36,746 bases of DNA, taken from Grimontia marina. GTDB taxonomy: Bacteria > Pseudomonadota > Gammaproteobacteria > Enterobacterales > Vibrionaceae. Under the pieces are notes generated by a model. The model did not search any database and had not been told where the DNA came from. It saw nothing but the letters and a program-made list of their open reading frames with translations. The stretch's first letter is position 1. Each line of letters opens with the position of its first letter. Shown piece after piece: positions 15,043 through 24,308 of the stretch. The stretch is taken from assembly GCF_900060185.1 (NCBI RefSeq), contig NZ_FIZY01000051.1:1-36746 (forward strand), read 5' to 3'. Made by a program: the position numbers and the translations under genes.

Positions 15043-15153
15043 AGGAAACGCGAAGAACTAATTTTTAAATTCAATATATTAAATACTTACAGTAATTTCT
15101 AAAATTGATGTAACTTCCCTAGGGGCTGACAAAACAACCAAAAACAAAACGAT

Positions 15154-16605
15154 ATGGATATCAACTTCAAGTACCTCACAGCTGAGGGTGCAACTTCAAA
15201 ACTGGACGTTGAAAGCTGGATGATCACCAATAACGAGTCCTGGGCAGTTTTCAGCACGGAAGGCGACATTGGCTCTCTTCTAGGTGGCCTGTTGTGCGGA
15301 ACCATCGAATTCGTTGGCGAGTTGGAAATCGGCGATGGAAAGATTGCGCAGGTTTCGCTAGTCGAACAGCAAAAACTGCTAGAGGAAGAGCGCGCCAAAG
15401 ATGACACCGACTTTCTTGACCGAATAGATAACGGCACCAGCGTCTATGACCTGATTTTCGAACAATGTGAAGACGCTGCATTGACCCATCAATTGATTGA
15501 AGATCTCGATCTCGCTCATCTCAAACAGAGTGGCTTTCGCGTGCTATCCACTGGCGAAACCCGCCGTGTGATGTTGGCTCGCGCATTGGCAGAAAAACCT
15601 GACTTTGTGGTACTAGACAACCCTTTTGCCGGCTTGGACATTGCCCACCGTCAATCAATTGCTGACTATCTGGAAAAGCTCTCGAACTCTATTCAGATGA
15701 TGGTGATATTTGCGCGGGAAGAAGACCTTCCTGATTGGGTTGACCATGTCGCCATGTTTGAGCGTGGAAAGTTGGTTGAACTGATAGACAAAGCTGGATG
15801 GGACAATCACCCCATCATTCAGCAAATCGCCGCACAGTCTAAACAACAAAGTGAAGAGATGATGACGCTTATCCGTCGTTATCAGCACGCTACACAATTT
15901 GAAAACCCGATTTTCGAATTGAGAGATGGCAAAGTTGAATACACAGAGAAAACTATTTTCACTGGCGTAAACTGGCGCATTGATAAAGGCGAGCATTGGC
16001 AAGTTAAAGGCCCAAATGGCTGCGGGAAAAGCACCATTCTGGGTATAATCTTTGGTGATCATCCACAATGCTACAGTAACGACATCCACATCTTTGGCAA
16101 AAAGCGTGGGTCAGGCGAAACGGTGTGGGAGATTAAAAAGCATATCGGCATGGTTTCTTCTGCCCTGCACCTACAATATCGGGTTAGCTGCTCAGCGTTG
16201 GATGTCATTCTTTCCGGCTTCTATGACTCTATTGGCTTATATTCCCAACCAAGCATTCAGGAGCGTGCTATCGCCCGTGAATGGCTCGACATTCTGCACA
16301 TGAGCCAATATGCCAAAACGACTTTTCGTAAGTTGGAATACGGACAACAACGCCTGTTGCTGATTGCTCGCGCAATTGTGAAGCAACCTACTTTGTTGAT
16401 TCTGGATGAACCCTATCAAGGCTTGGACTATTTAGGACGACGCCTGATGAAGAATACCTTGGAGTTAATAGCACGGGAAAACCTGAGCCAGCTTCTGTAC
16501 GTTTCGCACTATCAGGATGATGAGCTGGAAAGCATCAAAAACACACTGACTTTTGTTTATGATGACACCGCTCAGTGTTACCGCGCCGAATTAGAAAGTA
16601 GATAA
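15154..16605 (+). CDS. modF: ModF-like tandem ATP-binding protein
   Basis: This 483-residue cytosolic protein has two ABC-type ATPase halves and no membrane segment, the layout and length of ModF (about 490 residues in E. coli), a protein linked to molybdate transport genes. The C-terminal half is complete: Walker A GPNGCGKST, signature LEYGQQRLLLIARA, Walker B LLILDEPYQGLD. The N-terminal half keeps a signature (LSTGETRRVMLARALAEKPD) but has lost the Walker A glycine-lysine loop (FSTEGDIGSLLGGLL) and reads VVLDNPFAGLD, with Asn in place of the catalytic Glu, so only one half probably hydrolyses ATP. There is no molybdate transporter nearby. The sequence before the ATG is A-rich with no clear Shine-Dalgarno. 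The family is firm; the function is not established. Confidence 0.75.
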   Translation: MDINFKYLTAEGATSKLDVESWMITNNESWAVFSTEGDIGSLLGGLLCGTIEFVGELEIGDGKIAQVSLVEQQKLLEEERAKDDTDFLDRIDNGTSVYDLIFEQCEDAALTHQLIEDLDLAHLKQSGFRVLSTGETRRVMLARALAEKPDFVVLDNPFAGLDIAHRQSIADYLEKLSNSIQMMVIFAREEDLPDWVDHVAMFERGKLVELIDKAGWDNHPIIQQIAAQSKQQSEEMMTLIRRYQHATQFENPIFELRDGKVEYTEKTIFTGVNWRIDKGEHWQVKGPNGCGKSTILGIIFGDHPQCYSNDIHIFGKKRGSGETVWEIKKHIGMVSSALHLQYRVSCSALDVILSGFYDSIGLYSQPSIQERAIAREWLDILHMSQYAKTTFRKLEYGQQRLLLIARAIVKQPTLLILDEPYQGLDYLGRRLMKNTLELIARENLSQLLYVSHYQDDELESIKNTLTFVYDDTAQCYRAELESR

Positions 16606-16634
16606 AAAAAGGCCGCATCAGCGGCCTATCTTTT
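16604..16634. terminator. Bidirectional rho-independent terminator
   Basis: AGGCCGC (16610-16616), loop ATCA and GCGGCCT (16621-16627) are flanked by an A run on the left and CTTTT on the right. It serves the ModF-like gene on plus and possibly the convergent small gene on minus. Confidence 0.85.
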
Positions 16635-16669
16635 AAATCAGCGTGTTTGGGTCTATCCGTTTACCTGCA

Positions 16670-17008
16670 TTAATAGCCCATAAATTTATCAATCAGCACT
16701 TCCAACTTCCCTTCCAGTTCGCCTTCAAAGTCGTCCAAGCTCTTGTCGAACTTTTGCAGGTACTTATCAGCCTGTTCCCGGTTTAGCTTTCTTCCTGACA
16801 TATTGAACTGCATTTCCGGTAAGGATTTGTCGTTTCTTGGTACCACGGCAAGAGAGATAAATCCGGTGTTCAAGGCATTCATCTCATCCAGAATGTATTG
16901 GCAGAAATCGTCGATTTTGCTCGCGCCCTGTGGCCCTAAACAGCCGGGTTCCAATCGGCAAATTACGTTCAATTTCATCTCTTCTGGCACTGTTGCTGCG
17001 CTTCCCAT
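16670..17008 (-). CDS. Conserved hypothetical protein, 112 residues
   Basis: This soluble acidic protein begins MGSAATVPEEMKLNVICRLE and continues PGCLGPQGASKIDDFCQYIL; the second half (REQADKYLQKFDKSLDDFEG) is predicted helical. I do not recognise a domain. ATG 17008 is preferred because AAGGACG stands about 7 bases upstream; a longer frame from 17038 adds 10 residues without a site. It faces the ModF-like gene across a shared terminator and has no operon partner. Confidence 0.7.
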   Translation of the reverse strand: MGSAATVPEEMKLNVICRLEPGCLGPQGASKIDDFCQYILDEMNALNTGFISLAVVPRNDKSLPEMQFNMSGRKLNREQADKYLQKFDKSLDDFEGELEGKLEVLIDKFMGY

Positions 17009-17059
17009 AGATATCGTCCTTATTGTTATATTTAACATTTATCCTAGACCAGCAGACGC

Positions 17060-17096
17060 AAAAAAGCCCAGAGTGGCATGACGATTACCTCTGGGC
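17060..17096 (-). terminator. Rho-independent terminator of the lig operon
   Basis: On the minus strand GCCCAGAG (17096-17089) pairs with CTCTGGGC (17073-17066) and is followed by TTTTTTG. It lies 32 bases past the stop of the aldo/keto reductase gene, placing that gene last in the minus-strand operon. Confidence 0.85.
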
Positions 17097-17127
17097 AAAG
17101 GGATAGCTTGGGATTGATTGTCATTTC

Positions 17128-18138
17128 TTAGTCCCGATCCCGTTCCGAATCCATCACTTTCAACTGCCCTTCGCTATAACGCTCGCCAATGACAAGATCT
17201 TCGCGAATCAGCTTAGAAAGGTACGAAACAACATCAGGCGAAATGACGACTTTAAGTGCACCAATGTTTTCCTGCATGTATTCGATGTGTTTGGTACCTG
17301 GGATTGGAACTAGCGTTTTGTTGCCCTGACGATTGGGTTGATGTATCACCCACGCCAGCGCAAGCTGGGCCAAGGAACAGTTCAGTTCTTTCGCTATCTC
17401 TGCCATTGGCTTAAGCAGTTCGCTGTTTTTAGCAAAGGCGTCAGCATCAAACCTAGGTCTTGCATTGTTGGTACGAATATCGCCCTCGGTCAGTAACGAG
17501 GCTTCTTGGGCTCTCCCCGTCAGGAATTGACGACCGAGTGGCGAGAATGGCACAAAAGTGGTGCCGAGTTTTTCGCAAACATCGAGCATTTTAAGTTCAG
17601 GCAATCTCGTCCAAAGCGAATATTCCGACTGCACGGCCGCAATAGGATGGATCGAATGTGCGCGTCGCAATGTATCGCTTGATACTTCAGACAGCCCGAT
17701 TTCACGGATCTTCCCTTCCCTGACCAGTTCTGACAAAGCGCCGACACTTTCTTCTATGGGCACTTTCGGGTCGAGTCGGTGCAGGTAGTAAAGGTCGATA
17801 ACATCGGTTTCCAATCGCTTTAGGCTGGACTCACACTGAGAACGAATGGTTTCCGGTCTGCCATCAATGGTGGGTTTTCCGTCTTTCTTAAAAAGCGCGC
17901 ATTTGCTGGCAAGAACGTACTCACTGCGACGATGTTTCACTGCCTTAGCGATCAGTTCTTCGTTTTTACCGCCGCCATACATGGTGGCGGTGTCGAGGAA
18001 GTCATAACCTGCGTCGAGCGCTTCATTGAGTAACTGGATGGAGGTCGGTTCGTCGCTTGGGCCATAGCCATGAGACATGCTCATACAACCAAGTCCAATC
18101 GGCGATACCGCCAGTGAGCCAATGTATCGCTTTTCCAT
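17128..18138 (-). CDS. Aldo/keto reductase
   Basis: This 336-residue cytosolic NADPH-dependent oxidoreductase has a TIM-barrel fold. The catalytic tetrad is visible: Asp in YDFLDTATMYGGG, Tyr in the same segment, Lys in VLASKCAL and His in DLYYLHRLDP. The opening MEKRYIGSLAVSPIGLGCMS and the LVPIPGTKHIEYMQENIGAL segment near the end fit the aldo/keto reductase group that reduces aldehydes. ATG 18138 is chosen because AGAAGGA stands 9 bases upstream, whereas the ATG at 18147 is only a base or so from it. It lies 40 bases after ligC with the operon terminator just beyond, so it is probably co-transcribed. No step of the 4,5-cleavage pathway needs it; it may handle an aldehyde by-product, which is inference. 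Confidence 0.88.
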   Translation of the reverse strand: MEKRYIGSLAVSPIGLGCMSMSHGYGPSDEPTSIQLLNEALDAGYDFLDTATMYGGGKNEELIAKAVKHRRSEYVLASKCALFKKDGKPTIDGRPETIRSQCESSLKRLETDVIDLYYLHRLDPKVPIEESVGALSELVREGKIREIGLSEVSSDTLRRAHSIHPIAAVQSEYSLWTRLPELKMLDVCEKLGTTFVPFSPLGRQFLTGRAQEASLLTEGDIRTNNARPRFDADAFAKNSELLKPMAEIAKELNCSLAQLALAWVIHQPNRQGNKTLVPIPGTKHIEYMQENIGALKVVISPDVVSYLSKLIREDLVIGERYSEGQLKVMDSERDRD

Positions 18139-18178
18139 AGGTGTCATTCCTTCTGCTTTTTCTTATTCTTTGCGTGAG

Positions 18179-19123
18179 TTACTCACCCAGTGCTTTTTCT
18201 ATGCGATCCAGAATCTTCATGGCAATCAAAGCTTGATTCACACTGGCGTTTGGCTCGCGGCCTTCACGGATAGCAGCAATAAACTCACGATCCTGCAATT
18301 CGATACCGTTCATGGATACATCCACTTTGCTGACATCAATCGGGTTCTCTTTACCGTCTACCAAATCGTCATAACGGGCGATGTAAGTGCCGTTGTCACA
18401 GATGTAGCGGAAGAAAGTACCCAATGGGCCATCATTGTTAAACGACAGCGACAGAGTACAAATCGTGCCAGACGTGGTTTTCATGCCGATACTCATGTCC
18501 ATGGCGATACCGAGCTCTGGGTGTTTTGGTCCTTGCATGGCCATCACATCCACAATCTCTTCACCGGTTTGATACGCAAACAGGTCAACAGTGTGGCAAG
18601 CGTGGTGCCAGAGCAGATGATCCGTCCAGCTACGTGGCTGACCCAAAGCATTCAGGTTTTTACGACGGAAGAAGTAGGTCTGCACATCCATTTGCTGAAT
18701 GCTCAGTTCACCCGCGCGGAACTTCTTGTTCAGATATTGGTGGCTTGGATTGAAACGGCGCGTGTGACCTGCCATGGCAACCAATCCGGTTTCTTTTTGA
18801 ACATCGCACACGGCTTGAGCATCAGCCAGAGAATCCGCCATGGGGATTTCTACCATGACGTGCTTGCCCGCTGTCATTACTTCGATGGCTTGTCTGGCGT
18901 GAATAGGTGTCGGCGACGTAATAATTGCCGCTTCAACGCCCGGTTGAGCCAGCGCTTCCTGTAAGTCCAATGTCCAGTGCGCGATCCCATATTTTTCGGC
19001 CGTTGCCTTGGTGCTTTCCTCTACACCACCGGCAATCGACACGACCTCCACATCGTCAATGTTCTTTAGCGCATCCAGATGCTTATGACCGAAAGCGCCT
19101 TCACCCACCATAATGATTTTCAT
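18179..19123 (-). CDS. ligC: 4-carboxy-2-hydroxymuconate-6-semialdehyde dehydrogenase
   Basis: This 314-residue Gfo/Idh/MocA-family enzyme oxidises the ring-cleavage product of protocatechuate, as its hemiacetal, to 2-pyrone-4,6-dicarboxylate with NAD(P)+. It has VGEGAFGHKHLDALKNIDDV at the N-terminus, VEIPMADSLADA where sugar dehydrogenases have EKP, and the LigC-type segments GHTRRFNPSHQYL, QQMDVQTYFFRRKNLNA, SWTDHLLWHHACHTVDLFAY and LSLSFNNDGPLGTFFRYICD. These match my memory of Sphingobium LigC (315 residues) very closely. It starts 10 bases after ligB and is the last pathway gene of the operon. The identification is firm both by sequence and by position beside ligAB. Confidence 0.95.
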   Translation of the reverse strand: MKIIMVGEGAFGHKHLDALKNIDDVEVVSIAGGVEESTKATAEKYGIAHWTLDLQEALAQPGVEAAIITSPTPIHARQAIEVMTAGKHVMVEIPMADSLADAQAVCDVQKETGLVAMAGHTRRFNPSHQYLNKKFRAGELSIQQMDVQTYFFRRKNLNALGQPRSWTDHLLWHHACHTVDLFAYQTGEEIVDVMAMQGPKHPELGIAMDMSIGMKTTSGTICTLSLSFNNDGPLGTFFRYICDNGTYIARYDDLVDGKENPIDVSKVDVSMNGIELQDREFIAAIREGREPNASVNQALIAMKILDRIEKALGE

Positions 19124-19133
19124 TGTCTATTCC

Positions 19134-20018
19134 TTAAACGTTTGGCTCTGTTGACATGGCACCTTCCGTGACCCTGTCACTTGCGTTTTCTAAAATCGTC
19201 AAACCATAGTGCGAGTTTGACACCGGGGCATGGGTGAATCGGTAAACTTCATCCACATTGTCATCGAGCGCGCCACGCATTACCAGCCACATAATTGCTT
19301 CAATACCTTCTGAGCCTGTTTCGCGAAGGTATTCAGTGTGGGAAACTTTCTTCGCTGCTTCAGGTTCATTCACCATCAGATCAAGCCAGTTACAGTCATA
19401 TTCAACGTTGATCAGACCTGCACGTTCACCCTGCAATTGGTGAGATAAACCACCTGTGCCGAAGATGGCGACTTTGGTCTCTGCCGGGAAGCTTTCTACA
19501 GCTTTGCGAATAGCTTTACCGAGGTTGTAACAACGGTTTCCTGTTGGCTGAGGATACTGAACCACGTTGACCGCCAGTGGAATCACCTGACAAGGCCATG
19601 CTTTTGGTCGCCCGTAAACCACGGAAAGTGGTACGGTGAGGCCGTGGTCGACATCCATTTCGTTCACAATGGTCATGTCGAACTCATCCAGAATCAGTGA
19701 TTCAGCAATGTGCCAAGCCAACTCGCTGTTACCTTCACACACTGGCACCTGACGCGGACCATAGCCTTCATCCGCAGGGTTAAATTGTGGTGCAACGCCG
19801 ATGGAAAAAGTCGCAATAGATTCCAGCGAAAATGCCGACGCATGATCGTTGTAAACAATCAGGCAAACGTCTGGCTTCACCTCTTCCATCCAATCACGGA
19901 CAGGCTGAATGCCATTCACAAAACGCTGCCAGTATTCACCCACCATGGTGCCGTTATCCATGGCTGCACCTATTGATGGGATATGCGAAGTCCCTATGCC
20001 GCCAACAATCTTACCCAT
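19134..20018 (-). CDS. ligB: Protocatechuate 4,5-dioxygenase, beta (catalytic) subunit
   Basis: This 294-residue subunit holds the Fe(II) of the extradiol dioxygenase that opens protocatechuate between C4 and C5. Ligands align with Sphingobium LigB: His12 (GIGTSHIPS), His59 (YNDHASAF) and Glu240 (SEGIEAIMW), with the catalytic-base histidine at 193 (GGLSHQLQG). Other matching stretches are PADEGYGPR, LAWHIAESLILDEFDMTI and MDVDHGLTVPLS. The correct start is ATG 20018, with AGGAG 7 bases upstream; an open frame continues upstream to 20102 only because it overlaps ligA. The last 8 bases of ligA overlap its start, giving coupled translation of the two subunits. Confidence 0.96.
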   Translation of the reverse strand: MGKIVGGIGTSHIPSIGAAMDNGTMVGEYWQRFVNGIQPVRDWMEEVKPDVCLIVYNDHASAFSLESIATFSIGVAPQFNPADEGYGPRQVPVCEGNSELAWHIAESLILDEFDMTIVNEMDVDHGLTVPLSVVYGRPKAWPCQVIPLAVNVVQYPQPTGNRCYNLGKAIRKAVESFPAETKVAIFGTGGLSHQLQGERAGLINVEYDCNWLDLMVNEPEAAKKVSHTEYLRETGSEGIEAIMWLVMRGALDDNVDEVYRFTHAPVSNSHYGLTILENASDRVTEGAMSTEPNV

Positions 20019-20454
20019 GGTACAGCTCCTTGTTCTCAGGCTTGGCATAATACTCAGCCCATTCCGCTTTGCTGCGGTTGCCTTCAATCGAACGACCGCC
20101 ATTCAGCATCATCTGCTTGAAGTCTTCGAAGGTCATTCCGTTACCGGACATCGCCGCTCCGGCATGTTGCATGGTCATGCCATCAAAAATCGCGATTTTG
20201 AAGGTGTAATAGATATTGCCGCCAAGACGCAGCATGCCAAGCCAATCGCGCTTCAACACGGCTTCACGCTGCTCTGCAGTCATCGGAAACTTGTCGATAT
20301 AAGCCTCTTCGCTCTCACGGAATTGGTCTCGGTTCTCACCTTTGTTCAGCGACATGCAGAACATGTTGAGGTGATACCCAGCTCTCGACATCTCACCATC
20401 AAAGACATAGGTACCGGGAATATCGTCATAATCTCTGTGTTCACGCATTTCCAT
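20011..20454 (-). CDS. ligA: Protocatechuate 4,5-dioxygenase, alpha subunit
   Basis: This 147-residue helical subunit covers the active site of LigB and helps bind protocatechuate; known LigA has 139 residues. It reads IPGTYVFDGEMSRAGYHLNM at the N-terminus, then MTAEQREAVLKRDWLGMLRL and GGNIYYTFKIAIFDGMTMQH, the last containing the conserved GGNIYY and KIA segments of the LigA fold. It lies 7 bases after ligJ and overlaps ligB by 8 bases, so the alpha and beta subunits are made together. The two are separate proteins here, not fused as in some gallate dioxygenases. Confidence 0.95.
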   Translation of the reverse strand: MEMREHRDYDDIPGTYVFDGEMSRAGYHLNMFCMSLNKGENRDQFRESEEAYIDKFPMTAEQREAVLKRDWLGMLRLGGNIYYTFKIAIFDGMTMQHAGAAMSGNGMTFEDFKQMMLNGGRSIEGNRSKAEWAEYYAKPENKELYHG

Positions 20455-20461
20455 TTCCCCC

Positions 20462-21511
20462 TCAGATCAATCCTACTTCTTTCAATCTGTTATCCAGACG
20501 GGCAAACACATCTCGGGTGTTGCCGTTGAAAACTTTGGCTTTGTCTTCATCGTTAAGCTTAGAACCATCGATGTAGCGCTTGGTATCGTCGAAGTAATGT
20601 CCTGTCATCGGGTCAATACCACGCACCGCACCAATCATTTCTGATGCAAACAGGATGTTTTCGATTGGCACCACTTCCAACAGCAAATCGATACCTTCCT
20701 GATGGTAAACACAGGTATCAAAGTAGATGTTGTTTTCGATGATTTCTGTCAGCGAAGGCAGATTCATCATGTCACACAGACCACGGAAGCGTCCCCAGTG
20801 GTAAGGCACTGCACCACCACCATGTGGAATGATGAACTTCAGATCCGGGAAGTCTTTAAACAGGGTTTTCGACATCATCAGCTGTTGGAACGCGGTGGTG
20901 TCTGCACCCAGATAGTGTGAACCCGTGGTGTGGAAACAACGGTGGCAGCAGCCACTCACATGAATCATCGCAGGCACTTCCAACTCACACATTTTTTCGT
21001 AAATTGGATAGTAGAACTTGTCATCCAGTGGAGGTGCAGTCCAGTAACCGCCTGATGGGTCCGGGCTAAGGTTGCAACCCACAAAACCGAACTCTTTGAC
21101 CGTTCGCTCAAGCTCTGCAGCACTCGCTGTCATATCCGCATTCGGTGACTGAGGCAATTGTGCGGCACCGATGAAGTTCTGAGGATAAAGCTCAGTAATA
21201 CGGTAGATAAGCTCGTTACAGTGTTCAGTCCAATATTTACTGGTGGTTTGGTTACCAATGTGGTGCCCCATCCAGCTTGCACGCGGCGAGAAAATAGTGA
21301 CATCCGTACCGCGCTCGTTTTGCAGTTTCAGCTGTGCGCCTTCAAGGCTGTCGCGGATTTGGTCATCCGAAATGTTTACGATGCCTTTTACGTGATCAAA
21401 CAGAGGATCAATTGCGAGCTCTTTTTTCTGCTGTTCACGGTATTCACCTAATTCAGCCGGTGCTGTGGTGTAGTGACCGTGACAGTCGATGATTAAAGGT
21501 ACCTTGCTCAT
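20462..21511 (-). CDS. ligJ: 4-oxalomesaconate hydratase
   Basis: This 349-residue amidohydrolase-superfamily enzyme adds water to 4-oxalomesaconate to form 4-carboxy-4-hydroxy-2-oxoadipate. The metal-site start [12 protein letters not shown] is present, followed by family segments [61 protein letters not shown] and [20 protein letters not shown], which track Sphingobium LigJ (341 residues). Its ATG overlaps the ligK stop by 4 bases. The place between ligK and ligA fits the pathway, and I see no missing key residue. Confidence 0.95.
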   Translation of the reverse strand: MSKVPLIIDCHGHYTTAPAELGEYREQQKKELAIDPLFDHVKGIVNISDDQIRDSLEGAQLKLQNERGTDVTIFSPRASWMGHHIGNQTTSKYWTEHCNELIYRITELYPQNFIGAAQLPQSPNADMTASAAELERTVKEFGFVGCNLSPDPSGGYWTAPPLDDKFYYPIYEKMCELEVPAMIHVSGCCHRCFHTTGSHYLGADTTAFQQLMMSKTLFKDFPDLKFIIPHGGGAVPYHWGRFRGLCDMMNLPSLTEIIENNIYFDTCVYHQEGIDLLLEVVPIENILFASEMIGAVRGIDPMTGHYFDDTKRYIDGSKLNDEDKAKVFNGNTRDVFARLDNRLKEVGLI

Positions 21512-22218
21512 TCTAAATCCTCCAGCGTATCCACGTAGCGAAATCCTGATTGCTCCAGCTTTGGACGCATGTTGTACATGTCGAGCCCAAGAATGCCTTG
21601 CGCCAACATACCGCGTTTTGTTTCTTCGTTTTCCATGCGTGCCTGAGCAGATTCCAATACGGTTTCTGCGGTTTTACGCGGTACGACGCATACACCATCG
21701 TCGTCAGCAACAATCACGTCGCCAGGATAAATGGGTTGGTCGCCACAAATCACAGGGACGTTCACGGAACCCAAGGTGGCTTTCACGGTGCCTTTGATGG
21801 AAACCGCTTTTGACCACACTGGGAAGTTCATTTCCGTCAGGTCTTTGGTATCACGCACACCCGCATCAATGATAAGTCCTTGCACGCCTCTCGCTTGTGC
21901 CGAGGTCGCCAGCAAGTCACCGAAATAACCATCAGTACATGGCGATGTGGTCGCAATCACAAGCACATCTCCTGGCTGACAAAGCTCGATAGCGACGTGC
22001 ACCATCCAGTTATCACCCGGTTGCGCCAGTACAGTGACTGCGCTACCCGCAATTTGTGCGCCTTTGTAAATCGGACGCAGTTCATGGTTTAGGTTGCCTG
22101 TACGTTGTTGCGCTTCGTGTACCGTTGCACTGCCACAACCGGCCAGCCCTTCAATCACTTTGGCATCGGCGCGTTCTATATGTTTAACCGCCACGCCTTG
22201 AATCGTTCTCATAGACAT
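21508..22218 (-). CDS. ligK: 4-carboxy-4-hydroxy-2-oxoadipate aldolase
   Basis: This 236-residue RraA-like, divalent-metal class II aldolase splits 4-carboxy-4-hydroxy-2-oxoadipate into pyruvate and oxaloacetate, and such enzymes also decarboxylate oxaloacetate. Active-site segments are visible: [20 protein letters not shown], then [11 protein letters not shown] with the Arg-Asp pair, and [17 protein letters not shown]. The length fits the LigK/ProA/GalC family (about 228-238). ATG 22218 has AAGGA about 8 bases upstream; the open frame extends to 22311 only by reading into ligI. It starts 19 bases after ligI and overlaps ligJ by 4 bases. RNase E inhibition by RraA is not a concern in this setting. 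Confidence 0.94.
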   Translation of the reverse strand: MSMRTIQGVAVKHIERADAKVIEGLAGCGSATVHEAQQRTGNLNHELRPIYKGAQIAGSAVTVLAQPGDNWMVHVAIELCQPGDVLVIATTSPCTDGYFGDLLATSAQARGVQGLIIDAGVRDTKDLTEMNFPVWSKAVSIKGTVKATLGSVNVPVICGDQPIYPGDVIVADDDGVCVVPRKTAETVLESAQARMENEETKRGMLAQGILGLDMYNMRPKLEQSGFRYVDTLEDLE

Positions 22219-22237
22219 ACTTCTGTCCTTGCGTCTT

Positions 22238-23110
22238 TTAGTCATCAAATCCGTAAAGTCTTGCTGGGTTATCCACCAGAATCTTCTTCTGGGTCGCTTC
22301 ATCACGTGCAATCAACGGCACGAGATCTAGCAGATCCGCATCATTCGGCATGTGTTTTTTAATATTAGGATGCGGATAGTCGGTCCCCCAGAGCACACGG
22401 TCTGGTGCCACTTCCACTAGGCCTTGTGCATATGGCACGGCGTCATAGAATGGCGGTGCTATTGCAATTCGTTCAGAACCACACACTTTTACCCACCAGC
22501 TTTCGCGGCGCATAAACTCAAGCAGGATTTGATACGCCTGCTGACCCACACCTTCAGAGGTAGGCACACGACCCATATGGTCAACCACGATGGTCATATC
22601 GATACGGTTGAAGAAGTCTTCATACTTGATGATGTCTTCGGCATTCACGTGGATGACTAAGTGCCAGCCGTATTGCTTAACGCGTTCCAGAACCCGCTCC
22701 ATCATTTCCAGGTTTGGCGCTCCGCCCAAATGGGTAACGAAGTTAAAGCGAATACCGCGAACACCCCCTTCATGCAGATCCTGAAAATCGTTGTCGGTGA
22801 AGGTGTCATCCGCCATACAAACGCCACGGTAAGCACCGTTGCTTGATGCAATTGCATCCATCATGGCGCGATTGTCGCGGCCATGGCAGCTCGCCTGTAC
22901 CAGCACAGCACGATCAATCCCCAGCTTGTCGTGAACGCGTTTCAGCGCATCTTTACCTGCATCAGGCGGCCAGTAGGTCGCGGTTTCCGCATAGGGGAAC
23001 TGTGCGTGAGGACCGAACACATGGCAGTGTGCATCACACGAGTTTGGCGGTGCCACGAAACGCGGTGTTCGCGTGTTGTTATCTGGTGGCATACAGCTTG
23101 GCTTGGTCAT
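22238..23110 (-). CDS. ligI: 2-pyrone-4,6-dicarboxylate lactonase
   Basis: This 290-residue amidohydrolase-fold enzyme opens the pyrone ring of 2-pyrone-4,6-dicarboxylate. Unlike most of its superfamily, the known enzyme needs no metal. It has the [10 protein letters not shown] start with His28 and His30 (His31 and His33 in Sphingobium LigI), [23 protein letters not shown] and the catalytic-aspartate segment [11 protein letters not shown]. The length matches LigI (293). It lies 17 bases after ligU and 19 bases before ligK, inside the operon. Confidence 0.94.
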   Translation of the reverse strand: MTKPSCMPPDNNTRTPRFVAPPNSCDAHCHVFGPHAQFPYAETATYWPPDAGKDALKRVHDKLGIDRAVLVQASCHGRDNRAMMDAIASSNGAYRGVCMADDTFTDNDFQDLHEGGVRGIRFNFVTHLGGAPNLEMMERVLERVKQYGWHLVIHVNAEDIIKYEDFFNRIDMTIVVDHMGRVPTSEGVGQQAYQILLEFMRRESWWVKVCGSERIAIAPPFYDAVPYAQGLVEVAPDRVLWGTDYPHPNIKKHMPNDADLLDLVPLIARDEATQKKILVDNPARLYGFDD

Positions 23111-23127
23111 TCCATGACTCCTTATTC

Positions 23128-24189
23128 TTATTTATTAGTGGGGACAAAGAGCTCACCTCTGGCGAGCAATCGTGCGGTTCTCAGTAGCCCGGCTTTTGTG
23201 ACGTTGTTTTGCTCATCAAACGTTAACGTCATTGAAAACTCACCTGAGGGATGCTCAACAGAAATCGTCTTCACATCTCCTTCTGGGATTTCAGCAATGC
23301 CTTCAGCCACGTTTCCAGGCATGGCAGCAGCTGTTGCTACTGACACAGCACCGAGAACACCTATTGCGGTGTGGCAGACTCTTGGGATAAAGGTGCGTGA
23401 GCAGATGTGCCCACCGTCTACAGGTGGTGCAACCAGGCTCATCTTAGGGACAACTTTGTCAGTCACATCCCCCAGATTCATCGCCTCACCTGCCTGCAAA
23501 CGAATTGATTCGATTTTTGCTTTCAGTGTTTCATTAGCGTTAAGTTCGTCGGCCGATTCATAGCCGGACACACCCAAGTCAGAAGCGCGCATCAACACAA
23601 CGAGCATACCGTTGTCGATACAGGTAACCTCTACGCCATCGAAGGTATCTTTGATATTTCCAGTGGGAAGCAAGCTCCCGGTAATCGAGCCTGCGATGTC
23701 TTTGTAGTTGCAGATAACGGGCGCTGCAGTGCCCGGCACGCCATCGATAGCAGCGTTGCCTTCGTATTGCACTTTTTGATTCGGAGTCTGTACGTCCAGG
23801 TCACAGCGATTTCCGCTGTTTAGCATATTCACACGGACAGTAGTGATTCCGTCTTGCGCATCTACCAGTCCGTTTTCGATAGCAAAAGCACCAACACCGG
23901 CGAGAATATTGCCGCAGTTTGGCGAGGTATCCACCCGGTTCTCTCCCACTACCACCTGAACAAACAGATAGTCGACATCGCAATCTGGTAATGATGATGG
24001 AGAGACAACAGCAACCTTGCTTGTCAACGGATGGCCGCCACCCAAACCGTCTATCTGACGGGCGTCACGACCAACTGCATCTAGAATGACCTGATCGCGT
24101 AATGCTTCATTTCTCGGCAGATTAGAGGCTAAAAAATAAAGCCCTTTAGAACTGCCACCACGCATTTGCATATAGGGAACTGCCAGCAT
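23128..24189 (-). CDS. ligU: 4-oxalomesaconate tautomerase/isomerase, PrpF family
   Basis: This 353-residue protein has the two-lobed diaminopimelate-epimerase/PrpF fold and no cofactor. In protocatechuate and gallate pathways the homologues (LigU in Sphingobium, GalD in Pseudomonas, both about 355-360 residues) shift the double bond or tautomer of 4-oxalomesaconate before hydration. It opens MLAVPYMQMRGGSSKGLYFL with the RGG-SSKG motif. It also shows IDGLGGGHPLTSKVAVV, with the lysine used for proton transfer in LigU, and TSPNCGNILAGVGAFAIENG, with the cysteine position of PrpF-type enzymes. GGAAGGTGAG stands before the ATG. It is the first gene of the lig operon, 119 bases from the divergent AraC-type regulator. 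The symbol galD would be equally fair. Confidence 0.92.
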   Translation of the reverse strand: MLAVPYMQMRGGSSKGLYFLASNLPRNEALRDQVILDAVGRDARQIDGLGGGHPLTSKVAVVSPSSLPDCDVDYLFVQVVVGENRVDTSPNCGNILAGVGAFAIENGLVDAQDGITTVRVNMLNSGNRCDLDVQTPNQKVQYEGNAAIDGVPGTAAPVICNYKDIAGSITGSLLPTGNIKDTFDGVEVTCIDNGMLVVLMRASDLGVSGYESADELNANETLKAKIESIRLQAGEAMNLGDVTDKVVPKMSLVAPPVDGGHICSRTFIPRVCHTAIGVLGAVSVATAAAMPGNVAEGIAEIPEGDVKTISVEHPSGEFSMTLTFDEQNNVTKAGLLRTARLLARGELFVPTNK

Positions 24190-24258
24190 CTCTCACCTTC
24201 CTTGTGTGCTTTAAAAACAGCATAGGCATGATTTCGCTCGCAATAAATTCAACTTCTT

Positions 24259-24287
24259 TACATTTTGTTGTACATTTTTAACATTCT
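24259..24287. promoter_or_regulatory. Direct repeats in the divergent promoter, candidate AraC-type site
   Basis: TACATTTT occurs at 24259-24266 and again at 24271-24278, and AACATTCT follows at 24280-24287. Direct half-sites about one helical turn apart are typical for AraC-family activators. The site lies between ligU (minus) and the AraC-type gene (plus), 22 bases before the latter, so it could both activate the lig operon and limit the regulator. Confidence 0.4.
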
Positions 24288-24308
24288 GTTTTCTTGAGAT
24301 TGTCCTGA

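Noticed and set aside
18077-18964. Plus-strand ORF of 295 codons opposite ligC
   Set aside because: It is antisense to a firmly identified gene with matching family motifs and is a frame shadow.
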